From Ecdyonurus torrentis (Eukaryota; Arthropoda; Insecta; Ephemeroptera; Heptageniidae): 64,000 bases of DNA. The notes below the pieces were generated by a model, which worked only from the letters and a program-made list of their open reading frames with translations, was not told the DNA's origin and searched no databases. Below are positions 35,907 to 50,500 of the stretch, in pieces (position 1 is the stretch's first letter; every line of letters starts with the position of its first letter). The stretch lies in contig OX439131.1 of the NCBI GenBank assembly GCA_949318235.1, positions 2,993,464 to 3,057,463 of the forward strand, read 5' to 3'. A program made the translations under genes and the position numbers.

Positions 35907-36876
35907 ACAAATCAATCGTTTTGAATTAAATCAAGTAAAAACATGATCAATTATTTATGACAATGTCTTTGATTTAAGTACCGTGGTTTAATTTATTCAT
36001 TTAATAGCTCATTCATTACTCATGATCAAGAGTTCATTTCATTAATAAGTAAACAGAATAAAGAAAATTGTTTAAACGTTTTTCATTACTTTTTTTTTGT
36101 TTAAAGTTATTCAATTTACTTAAAATTCTTATTATTTTATGAACTATATAATATAAAAATTAGATTATGTCTGTATACACATGGCATTCTTTTTAGAAGT
36201 ACATTTTGGTGTGGTGGGAAGGAAAGTTAATTAAATTTAGCATTTATACAGTGGAAGCAGATTAGATAAGAGAGTAATCTGCATAAAATATGGCATGCTA
36301 AAGGTATGAGAAAATTAAATAATTACAAAGCGTATAGTAACGAGCATTACATATAACACAAACTTTCGTGTGGCTTACGTACTTTTTCTACAATTAACTT
36401 AAATAATCCTAAACTTTTATTATGATAATATTTGTTGTATTTACCTCGAGAATTCTTTCTACCATATAGATAATTTTTTTTTTTTTTTTATGTTTTGTGT
36501 GTTCATTTAAATTTATAATTTATTTTAAAATTTAATTTATTCGCTAAGCTTTTATATACAATATACCATATAATTAGTAGTATATATAGAATGGATTAAA
36601 ATATTTATATATATATAATAATATTTTAAATTTATTTATTTATTTGTGTTTATGTAATAAATAATTAATCATGCTTATCTTGCTTAAATGCTGCTAAATA
36701 TTCTGCTATGGCATTAAATTTTATTTTACCAAACTCTAAAATCAGGTTTTAAATATTTTTTATAATATACTTGTATAGCACTATGACAAATTTTGTATAC
36801 AAACCAGCCTTTACAATCAACGTATATATAGAAGAGGAGACAAATATTTGTAGCAGTCGACAATTTGACCCTTTGT

Positions 36877-36881
<5 letters not shown>

Positions 36882-36914
<33 letters not shown>
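36882..36914. repeat. Poly-T run (33)
   Basis: Uninterrupted T run; other runs of 20-30 T lie at 33877-33902 and 35748-35772. Confidence 0.95.
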
Positions 36915-36915
<1 letters not shown>

Positions 36916-37354
36916 AAAAATATGCTACTCAGTGGTTTTACAAAGCAGTAATTGCAAGTAAAAATACGGAATAAAACGGAACATTTTCAAACCTATACCC
37001 GTGTTAAATAGGCGTTAAATTACAAATTCTCAAAAAATAATTTATTGCAGATATAAATAAATCAAATAAAAAGTAATCATTGAAAATGAATACGTTAAGT
37101 AAAAAGTTATCTCTCCCGCTGGTTCGTATATCGCAAAGTTTATTTTATAAAAGAGGCTCATGTTTTAAAAATTTAAAAATATGTAGGTCCCTCTTTATTT
37201 TATTTTTTTTTTTTTATTTTTTTTTTTTTAATTTTGTTTAAAAGTGAAATATTTCTGGTTCAAATTTCAATTCCAACCTGAAGTCCCTTTAGAAATACCA
37301 TGTTATACTCTCACTCCATAAGATCAAAAAAAATAAAAAAAAATAAAAATATAC

Positions 37355-37415
37355 TGGGGCCGAAAATATTGAAATGGGTGATACTAGACACACTTCCATA
37401 CGCAAAGTAAATAAA
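37355..37415 (-). repeat. Inverted unit of family G
   Basis: Read on the minus strand it gives GTGTGTCTAGTATCACCCAT, TTCAATATTTTCGGCCCCAG, matching both units at 25480-25700. It is bounded on one side by an AAATAAA-rich run. Confidence 0.55.
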
Positions 37416-37934
37416 TATATAAAAATACATTCAATACATTAAAAATTATAAAATATGTTTGTTATCTTTATTTTCTTGTATATCAACGATATTTTGTTGT
37501 TATAGAAATATCATCTCACACCCTTGGTGGGTAGTAAGAGATATCTACATACATACATACATACATACAGCAAATATTAGGCATATTATATAAGACATAC
37601 ATATGTGATTGTCGACATACATTCACTTCCAAATTACATTGCAAAATTTTCATCATGACGACTTACGTCTCAACTCACTCACACTCAGCAATACGACCTT
37701 GAATGACGTACCATCATCATATGTCAAAATTAGCTCCAATGACTTACAAGTCATTCTACAACAATCAAAATAAAACCTATTGACCTACAAAATATAATCA
37801 ATGACATTAATATATACATAAAATATTTGAACACTTTGTTATATACGTAAAGTATAAGTAATATCATGTAAGCAACTGGTTTATTATTATTATTATATTT
37901 TTCAAGCGTGTAGCGAGCAGAGATCTGTACGTCT

Positions 37935-37936
<2 letters not shown>

Positions 37937-38001
<65 letters not shown>

Positions 38002-38065
38002 ATGTAGCAAAAGTACGTACATGAACATACCGTGTAATTAAGTCGTGTGTATAATTTAGAATAAA

Positions 38066-38113
<48 letters not shown>
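37937..38113. repeat. (TA)30 and (CT)23 arrays
   Basis: TA 37937-37996 and CT 38068-38113, separated by 71 bp. Confidence 0.97.
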
Positions 38114-38117
<4 letters not shown>

Positions 38118-39011
38118 AGAACATCAAGACCCTCCAGGACTTAGCCAAGACTCATTATGTAAAATTTTGCTTGGCACAATTAAATGCGTAACACACCTTA
38201 CGGCCATACACTTTATCTCTCTTTCTCTATCTATAACTAACATACATATATATAGCTTAGTTCGTTTTAACAACTCCAGAAAACTTATTTTCATTTGTCT
38301 TAAAAGTATATTGGATTTTTTTTTTCCGTTTTATATTTTGCTTTTAAATTAAAAAAATGAATTGGGATTAGAAATGTAAGGAAATGTGTGTAAGCTTGAA
38401 TCTCATCCTCACAATTTTTGTATTTGTTATTTTTGTTATTATTATTTTTTTTTTTAATTCAGACTATTATTTAAAGGAATAGGTTACCAACTTAGGACCA
38501 CCTTTAGTCAAATGTGGAACATTTTCACACTAGTTTTTTCTGCAAAATTTATGTAGAAAAATAAATAGGCGAATCTTATAATAATATTTAGTTAATACAA
38601 AAAACGTTAATTTATTACACTTAAAAAAAATTATTTTAGACTTGGTGCTACAAATTTTATTTACACATTTACATGCATGTTATCTTCAAAGTGGAATAAC
38701 TAAAATATTTGCATGTGTTATATAGAAATAACTAAACTTTTAAGTAACATTTCATCTTTACTTCATGGTAAATTTATAATCCGTGACTGTTCATTTTGAG
38801 TGATATCAGCTTGTCATCTACTCACTTAATTAAACTGATATTTATAATCTAGCAATATTTTTACATCAAAATTGAGTTGAAATAGATGTTGGAAAATTGT
38901 AATGTGTGGTCGTTGAGTGTTATCATTTGACCTGATAGAAATATTAAGTGTATTTTCTGTTTAATATCACATTAATTTTTAAGTGCACTGGCGAGCAAGT
39001 AAACGAAGCAG

Positions 39012-39047
<36 letters not shown>

Positions 39048-39054
39048 CTCTCTC
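39012..39054. repeat. (TC)n array with one slip
   Basis: CT phase shifts by one base at 39031. Confidence 0.97.
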
Positions 39055-39696
39055 CACACAATTCATATAAAAAGAAAAGTTCTTTGCACCTCTCAGAAAG
39101 TTTTACAAGTAGAAAATAAAAGCTGCAGTGATTATAACGATGATATAAAATTTTATTTTAACTTTTATTCAAAATGTAAACTTTGCAATTTTGTTTCTGA
39201 ATAGAGAACTATAACAAGAAGACAGAAATATAAAAGAAAAATAAACATTATATTTTAAAGTGAGTACACTTTCTTTATATAATAAAGTTTTTGGAGAAAA
39301 AAAAATCTCTTTACAACTTTCTTATTATTAAATTGTGTATAGAATTTTTAATTTTCTTACAGAACATAATTTTTAAGGAGAGAGTGTGAAAGACAAAAAA
39401 CTACATTAAAAGAGCTTCTACCAAATACTTTTGTTTTAGTAAAATAAAGTTTTGATTTCATTTTGTTTCGTCATTTACTTAATATATTCCATGTAGAGAA
39501 AAAAAACTTGCTTGTAGTTTGTTAAAAAACTGAATGTTTTACTAAGAAGCAGTTAAGTTAATTGCATGGTCACTTGACAAACATACAAATGTCTTCGCAG
39601 CTATTTTGTGTTTTTAGACTCAAGTACCCGCATAGCTATGTATAAGAATATAGCAACAATTTTGACAAATCTGATCAGGTTCTGAATAAATTTGTT

Positions 39697-39699
<3 letters not shown>

Positions 39700-39789
<90 letters not shown>

Positions 39790-39794
39790 TATAT
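39700..39794. repeat. (AT)n array, 95 bp
   Basis: Near-perfect, one TACATA interruption at the right end. Confidence 0.97.
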
Positions 39795-40229
39795 AATGTA
39801 TATTTGTAATTCGCACCATGTCTCTATTATGTTAACTTCTATATTTATACTGCGTACATTAATTAGTACCATTGTTGGTATATTTTATATTTCAACTCAA
39901 TTAAATTGTGATGTTATCTTGGTTTTTATAAATCTATTTTTATTTCAATCTTTCTATAATTCCATTATAAAATTTATAGCTCAATCTTACTTTTTTTTTT
40001 TTTTTTTTAAGTGCGAGGATTTTAATCGCTATCACTCTTATATATGTCAACCAAATTTCTATAGCTCTATTAGTTTTAATACTTACGAAAAGAAATGAAG
40101 AAATTTTTGAGAGGATAGGGAGGGGGGGGGGGGTTGATCGCACGCAGTTTTTATTTCCTTAGATTTGTTTCTGCATGATAAAGAGAAAGATTGATAAAGA
40201 AACAATCTAATGCCAGGATAATAAATCCT

Positions 40230-40441
40230 GCACATTGCAATATTGGCATACATTTATACCCTGGAACAGGTATTGATATGCTACAATAATACCTAATGCA
40301 GGTAAAACATAATACTATAGTAAAGATGTGACTCGCATCTAGATATTAGATGACATGTCACCTATAGAATAGGTGACATTGTACATCAATACCTGTTTCA
40401 GGATACAAATACCTGCCATTAGTATTTTTTTTTTCGTGTAG
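40230..40441. mobile_element. MITE-like element E2 (related to E1), diverged
   Basis: It shares GTACATCAATACCTGTTT with E1 and ends in TTTTTTTTTTCGTGTAG, a decayed version of the E1 right end. It contains a perfect hairpin at 40355-40379 (ATGTCACCTAT, loop AGA, ATAGGTGACAT). The left boundary is uncertain. Confidence 0.5.
40355..40379. repeat. Perfect 11-bp stem, 3-base loop hairpin
   Basis: ATGTCACCTAT-AGA-ATAGGTGACAT lies within element E2. It is too short for a microRNA precursor. Confidence 0.9.
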
Positions 40442-40750
40442 TCGTTACTTAAAGAAGGATACAATAATTATAATAGAATAAATTATGCTGTTTTATAATA
40501 TCATATTGATTGAAAAATCAAGTTGCTTATTGATATAAATAATTAAATATATATATAAAATGTGAAGGTATCAGATGTAAAAAGTGACCACTTTTTGACC
40601 CTTACTTTATATCTTCTTGTTTTTGTTTTTTATGATAAGAGCATCCTAGAACGTATAAAAATAAAATTTTATATCTTTATGAAAGTGTAGACTCTCAATA
40701 AAAATAGCAATCATAGTTTTTAAGATGAGCTCCGGGAAACAAGAAGGGTT

Positions 40751-40899
<149 letters not shown>

Positions 40900-41583
40900 C
40901 CATATATAAGTGACCAACAGTTATAGTCTCTAATGGGACTCTCAACTTCTATATTCATAACCTTTTTATATTGCTTACTGCTTGCTCTGCTCCACCGCAA
41001 TACTTAAGTAGATTTTTTTTTTTTCGCGTATCACGCTGTTCACCCGCTGCGTTGAAACCAAAACTAATTGAACGCATAAATGACAACCAAGTATCGCAGG
41101 TACAGAAGCTGATATACGTCTGTCCACTTGTGAAAAATTTGCAAATCAAATTTATTTTAATTGGTAGAATAATAAAACCTTTTTTTTATATATATAATAT
41201 TATTATATCATTTTTATTTTATCTACCAAATTTTATTATTATTAAAACTATTTTGAATATTGAAAAAGGTTAAAAGTCAATGTATATATATAAACATGTA
41301 CTTTTTGCAATATATAATATATTGTTCTGTCATTCTACTTCATTTAGGCCTATATAAAAAATTTTCAAATGTATACTCTTTTGTTTGAAAATCAATTTTA
41401 TTTAAAAATGTACTCACGCAAATTACTGTAAGTAATTAAAAGAGTTTTTTTTTTTATCTTTGCGTCGTCATTAATCTTCTTCTTATTTTAATAGTTAACT
41501 AGACTGAAAGTACGTGAAAGACAAGAGAAAATCCTTTAGTTGAGCTGCTGTGAAAACATACTTTTTAAGAAGATTCGCGTATG

Positions 41584-41584
<1 letters not shown>

Positions 41585-41621
<37 letters not shown>

Positions 41622-41707
41622 AAAACTTAAAATTGATGATAGTCTCTCTCTCTCTCTCTCTCTGTAACTTTTTGCCATTATATATGTTGTTATGTATGTG
41701 TGTGTAT

Positions 41708-41739
<32 letters not shown>
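41585..41739. repeat. Poly-T, (TC)n and (TA)n cluster
   Basis: T36 41585-41620, TC 41643-41663, TA 41711-41739. Confidence 0.96.
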
Positions 41740-41741
<2 letters not shown>

Positions 41742-41864
41742 GTGTCTAGTCTGTACTGTACATTCGCATATACATTATATCATCTTGCATGCATATGTAA
41801 CGTAACGTAATGTCGGTTTATCTCAAGTACACATCTACAGCACGCGCACTCGAAATGTAATAGC

Positions 41865-41865
<1 letters not shown>

Positions 41866-41902
<37 letters not shown>
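41866..41902. repeat. (GA)n array, 37 bp
   Basis: Perfect array followed by GGCCCGGG. Confidence 0.97.
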
Positions 41903-41904
<2 letters not shown>

Positions 41905-42505
41905 CCCGGGTTCGCTATATAGCATCATATGTTGTTTTTTTATACACACACACAAATAGACATGCGAGACGTACTTACATACTTGTATATATATATATAT
42001 TTTTTTTTATATATCATATACCAAAACCAAAATACTTACTTCATAATCGTTATAAATTACCCTGTAGTGAAATATAGGATAATAAACCTTATTATGTATA
42101 TTATAAGTAACAAAAATAAGGTCAACAATCTAAGTTAATTTATTGTTGATTTAGTATAAAATAAATTATAATATCACATTACATGTCAAACTATAATAGT
42201 ATACGTCTTATAAGCAAATTCTAATTTTGCACCAATAAAAAAAAGTTATATAATATTCACAGTTATTTCAAGTATTTTTAGTATTTTTTTTTTATTTTAC
42301 AGTTCACCTTTAACTTAAAATTTATTTTCATAATGAATATTAGTGTACATTGAAATGCCTTTGATGTGTATGCGTAGCCCGTATTTAGTGAAATTATGGG
42401 AAAAGGAAAAAAAAAAAAAAAAAAAAGGAATGAGGGAATCAATTCTGTATTTAGAGAATTGATTAACACAAGCGTAAAAATTTTTTTACATTTTTCTGCG
42501 TCGCA

Positions 42506-42533
42506 TTTTTTTTTTTTTTTTTTTTTTTTTTTT
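42506..42533. repeat. Poly-T run (28)
   Basis: Uninterrupted T run; a poly-A of about 19 lies upstream at 42408-42426. Confidence 0.95.
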
Positions 42534-43102
42534 GCAGCTGGAAATTTGATTTTTGTTATTTATTTAGTAGATGTGAAATTAAAATGGGAATTACTTATTA
42601 CTCATTTTTCTAAATACAAAGTACATTCTTATGAAGGGAATTAAATCTAAAACAAGGAAAAGTTTGATAAAGTTGTTATAGACGATGCAACATAAGGAAG
42701 AGAGCAAATTTTAATTAGCAGAAAAGTTACATAGACGTCTGGAAATATTTCTGCTTTTCTATATCCAAGTTTGTATGAAAAATGAAGGTCACTATTAAAT
42801 TATTCTCTCTCTTTCTCTCTCTCTCTCAATTTGGCGACTAAAACGACGTATTTTTTTTTTTTTTTTGCTCAAATAAAGTTGTCTTCATTTAACAGAATAA
42901 ATTCCTTCTAAATGAGAATTTTTTTTTTCTATAGCAACATTTACATATAATTAAAAATAAAAAATCTATATTATTTAAATTTAATGAATTACGTCACAAT
43001 TAATTTTGAACGTTTTATAAATTTCTTTTCTTCCAACATGACACTTATTAATATCAAAAAGACTTCTGGTGATAAAATAGAAATTAAAACAGGTTTTTGT
43101 GC

Positions 43103-43236
<134 letters not shown>

Positions 43237-44137
43237 TGTAAAAAAATTATATTTTATTATATTATATTGGAAGAATAATAATGCAAAGCTGATCAACATT
43301 AAAATAAATTGGATTAAATAACAAGCTGTCAATCAACTCGGAATCGATTCTCACGCCTGCCGCTCCTCATTTGTTTCAAACAACGGAAATGACGTCCATC
43401 TTCTTTTTTTTTTTTTTTTTTTTTTTTTTTTCTGCACACAAAGTCGACATGATCATGAGGGAAACGCCTTCAGAATCCTCTATATTTTTTTTAAATTGCG
43501 ATCTATACTGTTGGATCATTTTATTCTGATCTCATAGTCATTCACTGGCGTTCTGATTTTTTTTCAAATATCAATACTCACCATAATTTACACGGCTAAA
43601 ATACACCACAAGTCAAACTTCATTCATTCGGATCTCACTCAAAACTTAAACACTGTTAATTTTATTTCTAAGAATTATTAATTGTAAAATTAGTTAAAAA
43701 TATTTAATTAAATAGCTAATGCGAGAAAATAAAAATAAAATAATTATAATAGATCCTAGAATGAAAAACATGAACAAATGAATAAGTTTATTTCTCCGTG
43801 TATACAAGTCTGTGTAAAGAAAGAGACACGATATTACGTCATTACATTGTTACCTGATGAGCTCGTATTATAAGATTTATTTCTATCATTGTTGTATAGC
43901 TTGTAAACAATCAAACATTCTTCTATGCTCTACAGATTTGTGAACATTATTAATTCAAGCGCTAAAGTTTACCTTAAAATTCTTGTGCCAACGTTTGCCA
44001 AAACTAATAAAACACGCAGAAGCCGTTTTGCTTTTCAAAACATACAATTTATATCTGTTATACAATATTTTATTTTTGGACGTTCGTCTTTTTGATTGAC
44101 TTCCTTGTGATTCTTCATTTTTTTTACACATTTTTAC

Positions 44138-44243
<106 letters not shown>

Positions 44244-45102
44244 GTCATCACGGTGTTCCGTGTAAATCATTTTCAAGTCTAATTATAAGTATATCAACAA
44301 GCAAGCGTAAGTTTGCATCATTCAGAAGCAAGTCGGGTGGAGTGGGAGGGAGCTTGAATTTATGAATGTCTGATACAATACCAAATATGACTTTATAATC
44401 ACGAAATATTTTGCATTGAAATTTATGGGTTGTTTATTTTTACTTTTTAACTTCACGAACTTATTGTTAATGCCAAAAGTAAGAAATAATCGTTTGATTA
44501 CGCATTATATAGTCGCGAACAATTTGAAGGTTTTTTAGTGAAACGTATTGTGCAAATACGCACTGTTATATATTGGCATGTTTTTTGACATAAAAAAATA
44601 AAGCATTAAAGCATAGCACGTCAGATATTATAGTAGTACTTGTTTCAAATTCTTTTTAAAAGTTATGTTAATTTTTTGTTCTTCTATATGTATGCAAGTA
44701 AATTTTAAGTTGTTACAATTGTGATTTAAGAAAAGTTTAGAGCACTTAAAAATGTTTATAAAGTCAATGAACTGAGAAGCAATCAAATGTTTTGATCTCT
44801 TTTGCTCGTATAGTTGAAGTTTTACGACGCTCATTAAATCACTCTCAATATCATTAGGTCTGCAATTTCGGGGCAATATATGTTTACTGAGTAAACATGC
44901 ACGCATGCATGCGCATGGAGCTATATGTACAATAACTGTGGAGTGCACAGCAATAAATTACTTCACGAGAGGTAAAATATAAGCGAGGTAACATCTTGAC
45001 ATAGAATGCAGCGACATCGGTGATCTCATATCATTCTTATTGTCTATCACGAAAACAGTTTCAGTTTTACTAATTGTGCAATCTTGTGCATAATTTGATG
45101 CT

Positions 45103-45221
45103 GTTGCATTGACCAGCCTATATGCATAGATATTTCCATGGTTTCTCTAGACTATACCATGATGAATGCCGGACTGAATAACTTACATCGTGGTTGATAA
45201 GACGATGTTTAAACGAGATCA
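45103..45221 (+). mobile_element. SINE-like fragment S2 (body only)
   Basis: TTGCATTGACCAGCCTATAT, ATGGTTTCTCTAGACTAT and GATGAATGCCGGACTG align with TTGCACCGACCAGCCTGTCT, ACGGTTTCTCTAGGCTGT and GGCGAATGCCGGGCTG of S1. GATAAGACGATG follows in the same order. Most differences are C-to-T or G-to-A, as expected from decay of methylated CpG. Confidence 0.6.
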
Positions 45222-46848
45222 TGTGAAAGTTTTTTAAACGAAAACAACAATAAATATTGAGATTAAGAGTATTTTTTATATAGCTCGATTATTATTGGTT
45301 TGTTTTTCTTGTTACACACTGTTAAATTATTTTGTCATTTCTCTTTGAAAATTAATTCATTAAGTTTGCTTTACCTTTTCTATATACAAAAGTTGTTTTC
45401 AGATTTCAAATATATATATATTTTTTTTTGTTTTTAATAAAGATTTTAAATTACTAGTATAAAAGTAATGAATGATTATGCATCATAATTACTTGTGTAA
45501 TTAAAATTAAGCAACATTTATACTATATGTATTCACAAATGCATGCAGCATAAATAACGTATACATAATTGATTCTTTAATTCTGTGTGCATAATAGCAA
45601 TAGCTATTAGAAATAAGACAAGAAAATGTAAAATAGACTTAATAATGAACAAAATATGCTTAATCGTTTTTTTTTTTTTTTAGTAGTATTTTGTTATGAA
45701 ACTTAAATTATGTAATAAATGTTTACTATCGAATGAGAAATACATATAATTTTCAAAAGAAATTCAAGTACTATGAAAATAGACGTAATATACAAACATT
45801 CATACATATGTGTGCGTATATGATTTATATATATTAAGGTCATGATGTAGTTTGGTCTAAATAAGCTCAAGTGGCGCAGGTGCTTTTATATTTTGGCAAA
45901 TACGACCACGTACTAACGCTACTATACATACATATATATAGCTTGCAGAGCCTATTCTCTATCTATATGTATATATGTATGTGTGTGGGGTATTACATGG
46001 ATTGTTGTTTCAGGGGTGGTAAATTTGACTGTTAAACATGCACGTATTGTATTATTACGTTACGTCAGTGTGGCATATTATATTTAGTGTTAAAAACAAA
46101 ATATATATATATAATTATAGTCATGAATATTGTGCATGAGGGTTGGGTCATGTCATTTGCTCTGTTAATTTCAAATTAATTAACGTATAGTGAATACGTG
46201 TAGAACGTAATAATAGTTGTTCTGTCATTGCATGATGATAATTATATATAACACTATATATGCGAACATTAACAATCGTGTTTCAATAGTCATTAAAGTC
46301 TAGTCTGATATTGTACATAGCTTCCGTTTTAAAAGAAATAATATAGTCTGCTTAGTATGATTGCTATTTAATATAAAAGATTTAAACTCTTTTTTTTATA
46401 TAATATATTATAATATGTTTATTTATTATTACTAATGAGATCATTTAAATTAAAATTGAAAGTCAATCTATAATGGATGTTACGTGCTAGCCAATCACAG
46501 GAGGTGTGGAATAGGGAGCGCTCCCACTAATTTCCTTGCATTTATTTTATAGCAATGTTGAACCACCCTCTTAGCAGTTTCTTAATAAACTACTGCACCA
46601 AGGCCAGGAAAAATTAAATGAGATACACAAGATGCAGTTTTACGTGTTTTGAGCTACCTCAAAATTTAGCAAACTAAATAATTCGTCAGTAACGCACTTA
46701 AGAGATGTTTTATTTGATAATCTGAACCGTTAGCGATTATCGTTTTATTTACTTAATCACTTTTGTAAGTTTTACATTGGCATGAGATTACTCTATTGTT
46801 GGACAAGGCGGTTTTACATTGACCCATGCAGCTAGAAGGCTTTGCTTC

Positions 46849-46998
<150 letters not shown>

Positions 46999-47502
46999 TG
47001 TAAGCCACAAGCTGAAGCTCGGTGCATGAAAGACAAAAGAACTTTGATGTTTGCGGCAATCTCAGATGATAATCCTTATATTTCTTTCTCTACAAGATTA
47101 TGAGAGAATCCTTCGAAATTTTCTTCTCTTTACATTTTTACAATTTTAATTAATATTTTATGTTTTTATAATATGTATATCCACATCTAAAAACAAATCT
47201 TTATTGTCATCAATACAAGTTGTTTCTAAACTCAAGTTAACTCCATGTGGTTTTAAACTGTAAGTCTTCTTATACAAATGTGGATTTTTATTTTTAATAT
47301 TATTGTTACTTTGCAAGTGCATTGACAAATTTAAATAAATTTCTAAAGCGCATGAATGTTAAACACCAAAAGTAGAACACTCGTTACTTTCAATTTAAAT
47401 AAATTACAAGTTTTTTATTTTTTTTTTCTTTAATTCTTAACTTTTTAATTTCAAATTAATTGCTTCAAATTTTAAAACAATATAGAATTTAACTGAAGTT
47501 AT

Positions 47503-47504
<2 letters not shown>

Positions 47505-47534
<30 letters not shown>
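47505..47534. repeat. Poly-T run (30)
   Basis: Uninterrupted T run. Confidence 0.95.
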
Positions 47535-48143
47535 CGTGATGCATTCAAGTGTGAAATAGAAAAGGTGTTAAGTCACAACGGAAAATGTTGGATTGCGGAC
47601 TTAAGAAAATTTAAACTCCTATGAGACCTCAACCCTACATACTAAGCTAAAAAAATCCTTTTATCTGATGAACATGAGCTCTGATAAATTTATGATAAAA
47701 GGTGTTAAATGCCATAACAAAATGAGGGGGACAAGTTACTTTTGAAAATTTCTCTCACACAAGTTTACTTAAATGTACCCTTAAAAGGGGTACATTTATT
47801 TTATTACTTTATAAAGCTATATGAGAGAGATTTTTGACTCGGATTTTGCATTAGATTTTATAAGCAACTCACATTTGGGCTCCCAGCACATAATAGGGAA
47901 GAGAAGAGCATTACTTTGCTTGAGCTAGCTCGTGCGCTATTGTAAGAGGAGAACCTGTCTCTCAGGTCTCGTAAATCACAACAATGTTACACCAGCAAAA
48001 TAATCATAAACCACACGCGTCAACTATAGCGGAAAAAATAAAGTGTGGGCATGAAATGACTCATTTGATGATGTTGTGAGTATATTGATGGAGACAACAC
48101 CACGCATTATTATGAGAGATAGCATGTCGTCAACTTTTTTTTT

Positions 48144-48486
48144 TTAAAGGCATAGACCAGAGAAAAACATAAGCATTTATATCACAAAACACTTGATGGG
48201 ACTTAAATAAATATTATTAGTTTGTCTCAAAACCCAACAGTAGCCCCGTAGCAGTGATCAGAAAACTCGATTTATGCAACCCGCACAACATTTTCATACT
48301 AATTTTTGCATGTTTCTGACGTCATAAACATGAATAGTCACGCAAATTGCATACTTTACAGATTTTTCACGCTCTCTCGTGGGGCTACATTAACATTTTG
48401 GTAGAAATTGTCATCAGTTCTGAAGATCCCATTTCGTGTTTATTCATTGAAAAGCACATATTATTTTATGTGGTCTATGGCTTTAA
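48144..48486 (+). mobile_element. MITE family A, copy A4 (best-preserved)
   Basis: The copy is bounded by TTAA (48144-48147 and 48483-48486) with terminal repeats TTAAAGGCATAGACCA and the complement of TGGTCTATGGCTTTAA. It is about 343 bp and non-coding. TGACGTCA lies at 48317-48324. TTAA targets are characteristic of the piggyBac and Kolobok superfamilies; no transposase is present to decide. Confidence 0.88.
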
Positions 48487-50399
48487 GTAACGGTAAAATT
48501 GATTTGCGTATATTTTTCATAATTTTCATTCAATAATCAAATCTGAATAACCACATTCTTAAACTTGACACGTATTCCAAAAAATTCCCCCTTTTTGTTA
48601 TTAGTTTTTATTTTTTGATATTATATTTCAATACAAAAAGCAAGCTCATATAATATATTTAAAAACGAAAGAAGCATTGATTTATATTTAGATATTTTAG
48701 TCTATAAATCTTTATCTTTTTGAAAAGTTTAAAACACTTGAGTTTTAAAATTAAACAATGTAAGTTAACGCACAAAAAATTGTTTGTTATATCTTATATT
48801 TTATTTATTTATCTATACTTATCCATTTACTTCCATTGCCTTTTTTTATTATTTAAAATTTAACTAAAGAAACAGTCTTATAAAGCAAATAACATGCAAC
48901 AATTTTTTAAGAGTAACTTATACAAGGTAGAGATTTTTTGTAGCTGATGACAACAATGCAGTGGCGTCAAGTCGCGGGCGGTACAGCACGCGAGAGAGAG
49001 AGAGGGAGAGAGAGAGAAAGAGAGAGAGAGGTTACTATCTACATGGCATAAATTAATTGTAGAGAGTAAAAGAGATAAGAGACTAAGAGAGCATCTAGTC
49101 AACTCCCGCGGCAGTGTCGCCACCCTTTCTCCCTCCTCAACCTCCCCGTAATAAAAAAAAAATAAAAAAAAAAAGTAAAAAAAGCAGCTCCAGTGCACTT
49201 ACATTCTGACTTAAAAACATGTAGAAGTAAAGACACGAAGTAAGTTTTCAACACTAACATAATCGAGCGACGACAGAGTAAAAAGAAAAAAAAAGTTATT
49301 CGTCGTTCTATAGCAAGTGAAGATTTATAGCTCACATCTTGTCTTATAAAGAAATTATGAACGGTATTTGAATGTGACATTAAAGAAAGAAGAAAAAAAT
49401 ATACTTACATTTATATACCATAAATGGTGCCCACTTGTAAAAAGAAATTGGTATATGAAAGGAGAAATAAAACACTTTAAAAAAATATTATATATTATAG
49501 TTTTTTTTGTTTACCAAAATATCAATAATTTAACACGCTTTATTACAAAAGGTTACAGACAATTTTTGTGTCTATAACTTTGAGAAGGTAATTCTCATTA
49601 TATTTAAGTGTTAGAAAATGAATAGCTATGGATGATAGTCATAGTATACACGGGAAAAAGATGGATGAGCCGATGTATGGTTGATATATCAAATTGTTAC
49701 ATAAACTTTATAATCTATTTAGCAGTGTCTGTGTGCAGTACGTCAGAAATGACTTAATATATACCTAAAATAATGTAGTGCAATGTTTTGCAGTGATGCA
49801 TGTACCCGTTCCATTTGATTGTACTGTAATATATTGTAATATAGTCTACATTGGTTAAATGATAAACGTAAACGAACGTATAGATTTTAAGTGTCAAAAA
49901 GATATATTGTAAATTGTAGCTGGGCAGTTTTTTTTAATTTCAACCAAGAGAGAGAGAAAGCAAATTCCATATAATATAATTCTATATTAGCAAAATTGTT
50001 AAAAATAAAATAAATATAGCAAACTGATTTTGATGCAGGTTAAAATCTCTATTTTTTTAAAGTTCTCATCTTCTTTTGGATGGTACTTCCTTTAAATATA
50101 TGTCGTGAAAAATGTATTGAGCATAAAATCAAATTAGTAAGAAAAGTACAGAGAGTTTTTATTGCATTATTATATGTTTTTATATGCATTAAAGCACTTA
50201 TAGCTTGCACTTACAATTAGATTACATTCTTGATTTTCCCATCGAATACAATATGATAGGAATTATATATTTTTTATATGTGTATTAAATCAAGACATTA
50301 TAAGGAAAAGCTTTATATATAAAATTACTTAATTTAAAGTAAAAAAAATCGTGATGTTAACGTAAAGATTGAAATTTTTATGCATAACAAATTGAGTTG

Positions 50400-50500
50400 G
50401 CCTGCAGCGTGAAGCAGCAACAGCGGGAGGTTGAGACGCACTGACCGCGGTGCACGAGCGATGATGCTCCAGACCTCAGCATCACCTCACAGATTTATAA
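50400..50500. other. GC-richer pocket of unknown role
   Basis: CCTGCAGCGTGAAGCAGCAA, CAGCGGGAGGTTGAGACGCA and CTGACCGCGGTGCACGAGCG contrast with the AT-rich flanks. On the + strand a CTGCAG acceptor would give only about 11 codons before TGA. On the minus strand an ATG at 50491-50489 opens a 34-codon Cys/Ser-rich frame. Neither is recognisable. Confidence 0.35.

Larger units (their letters stand above)
34369..40229. other. AT-rich stretch without gene signal
   Basis: Listed arrays, the family G unit and the 35799-35906 pocket. A palindrome AATGACTT-AC-AAGTCATT lies near 37738-37755, and (CATA)n at 37546-37568. Confidence 0.55.

Noticed and set aside
37546..37568. Regular direct repeats as a CRISPR array
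   Set aside because: These are simple (CATA)n; no repeat-spacer arrangement exists in the window and the DNA is eukaryotic in character.
40971..41273. 100-codon frame ending near a donor-like CGCAG|GTACAG
   Set aside because: The start is TTG, the frame contains an oligo-T Phe run, and no convincing acceptor precedes it.
44628..44948. 106-codon minus-strand frame
   Set aside because: No signal peptide, domain or codon bias is visible; length is compatible with chance in AT-rich sequence.
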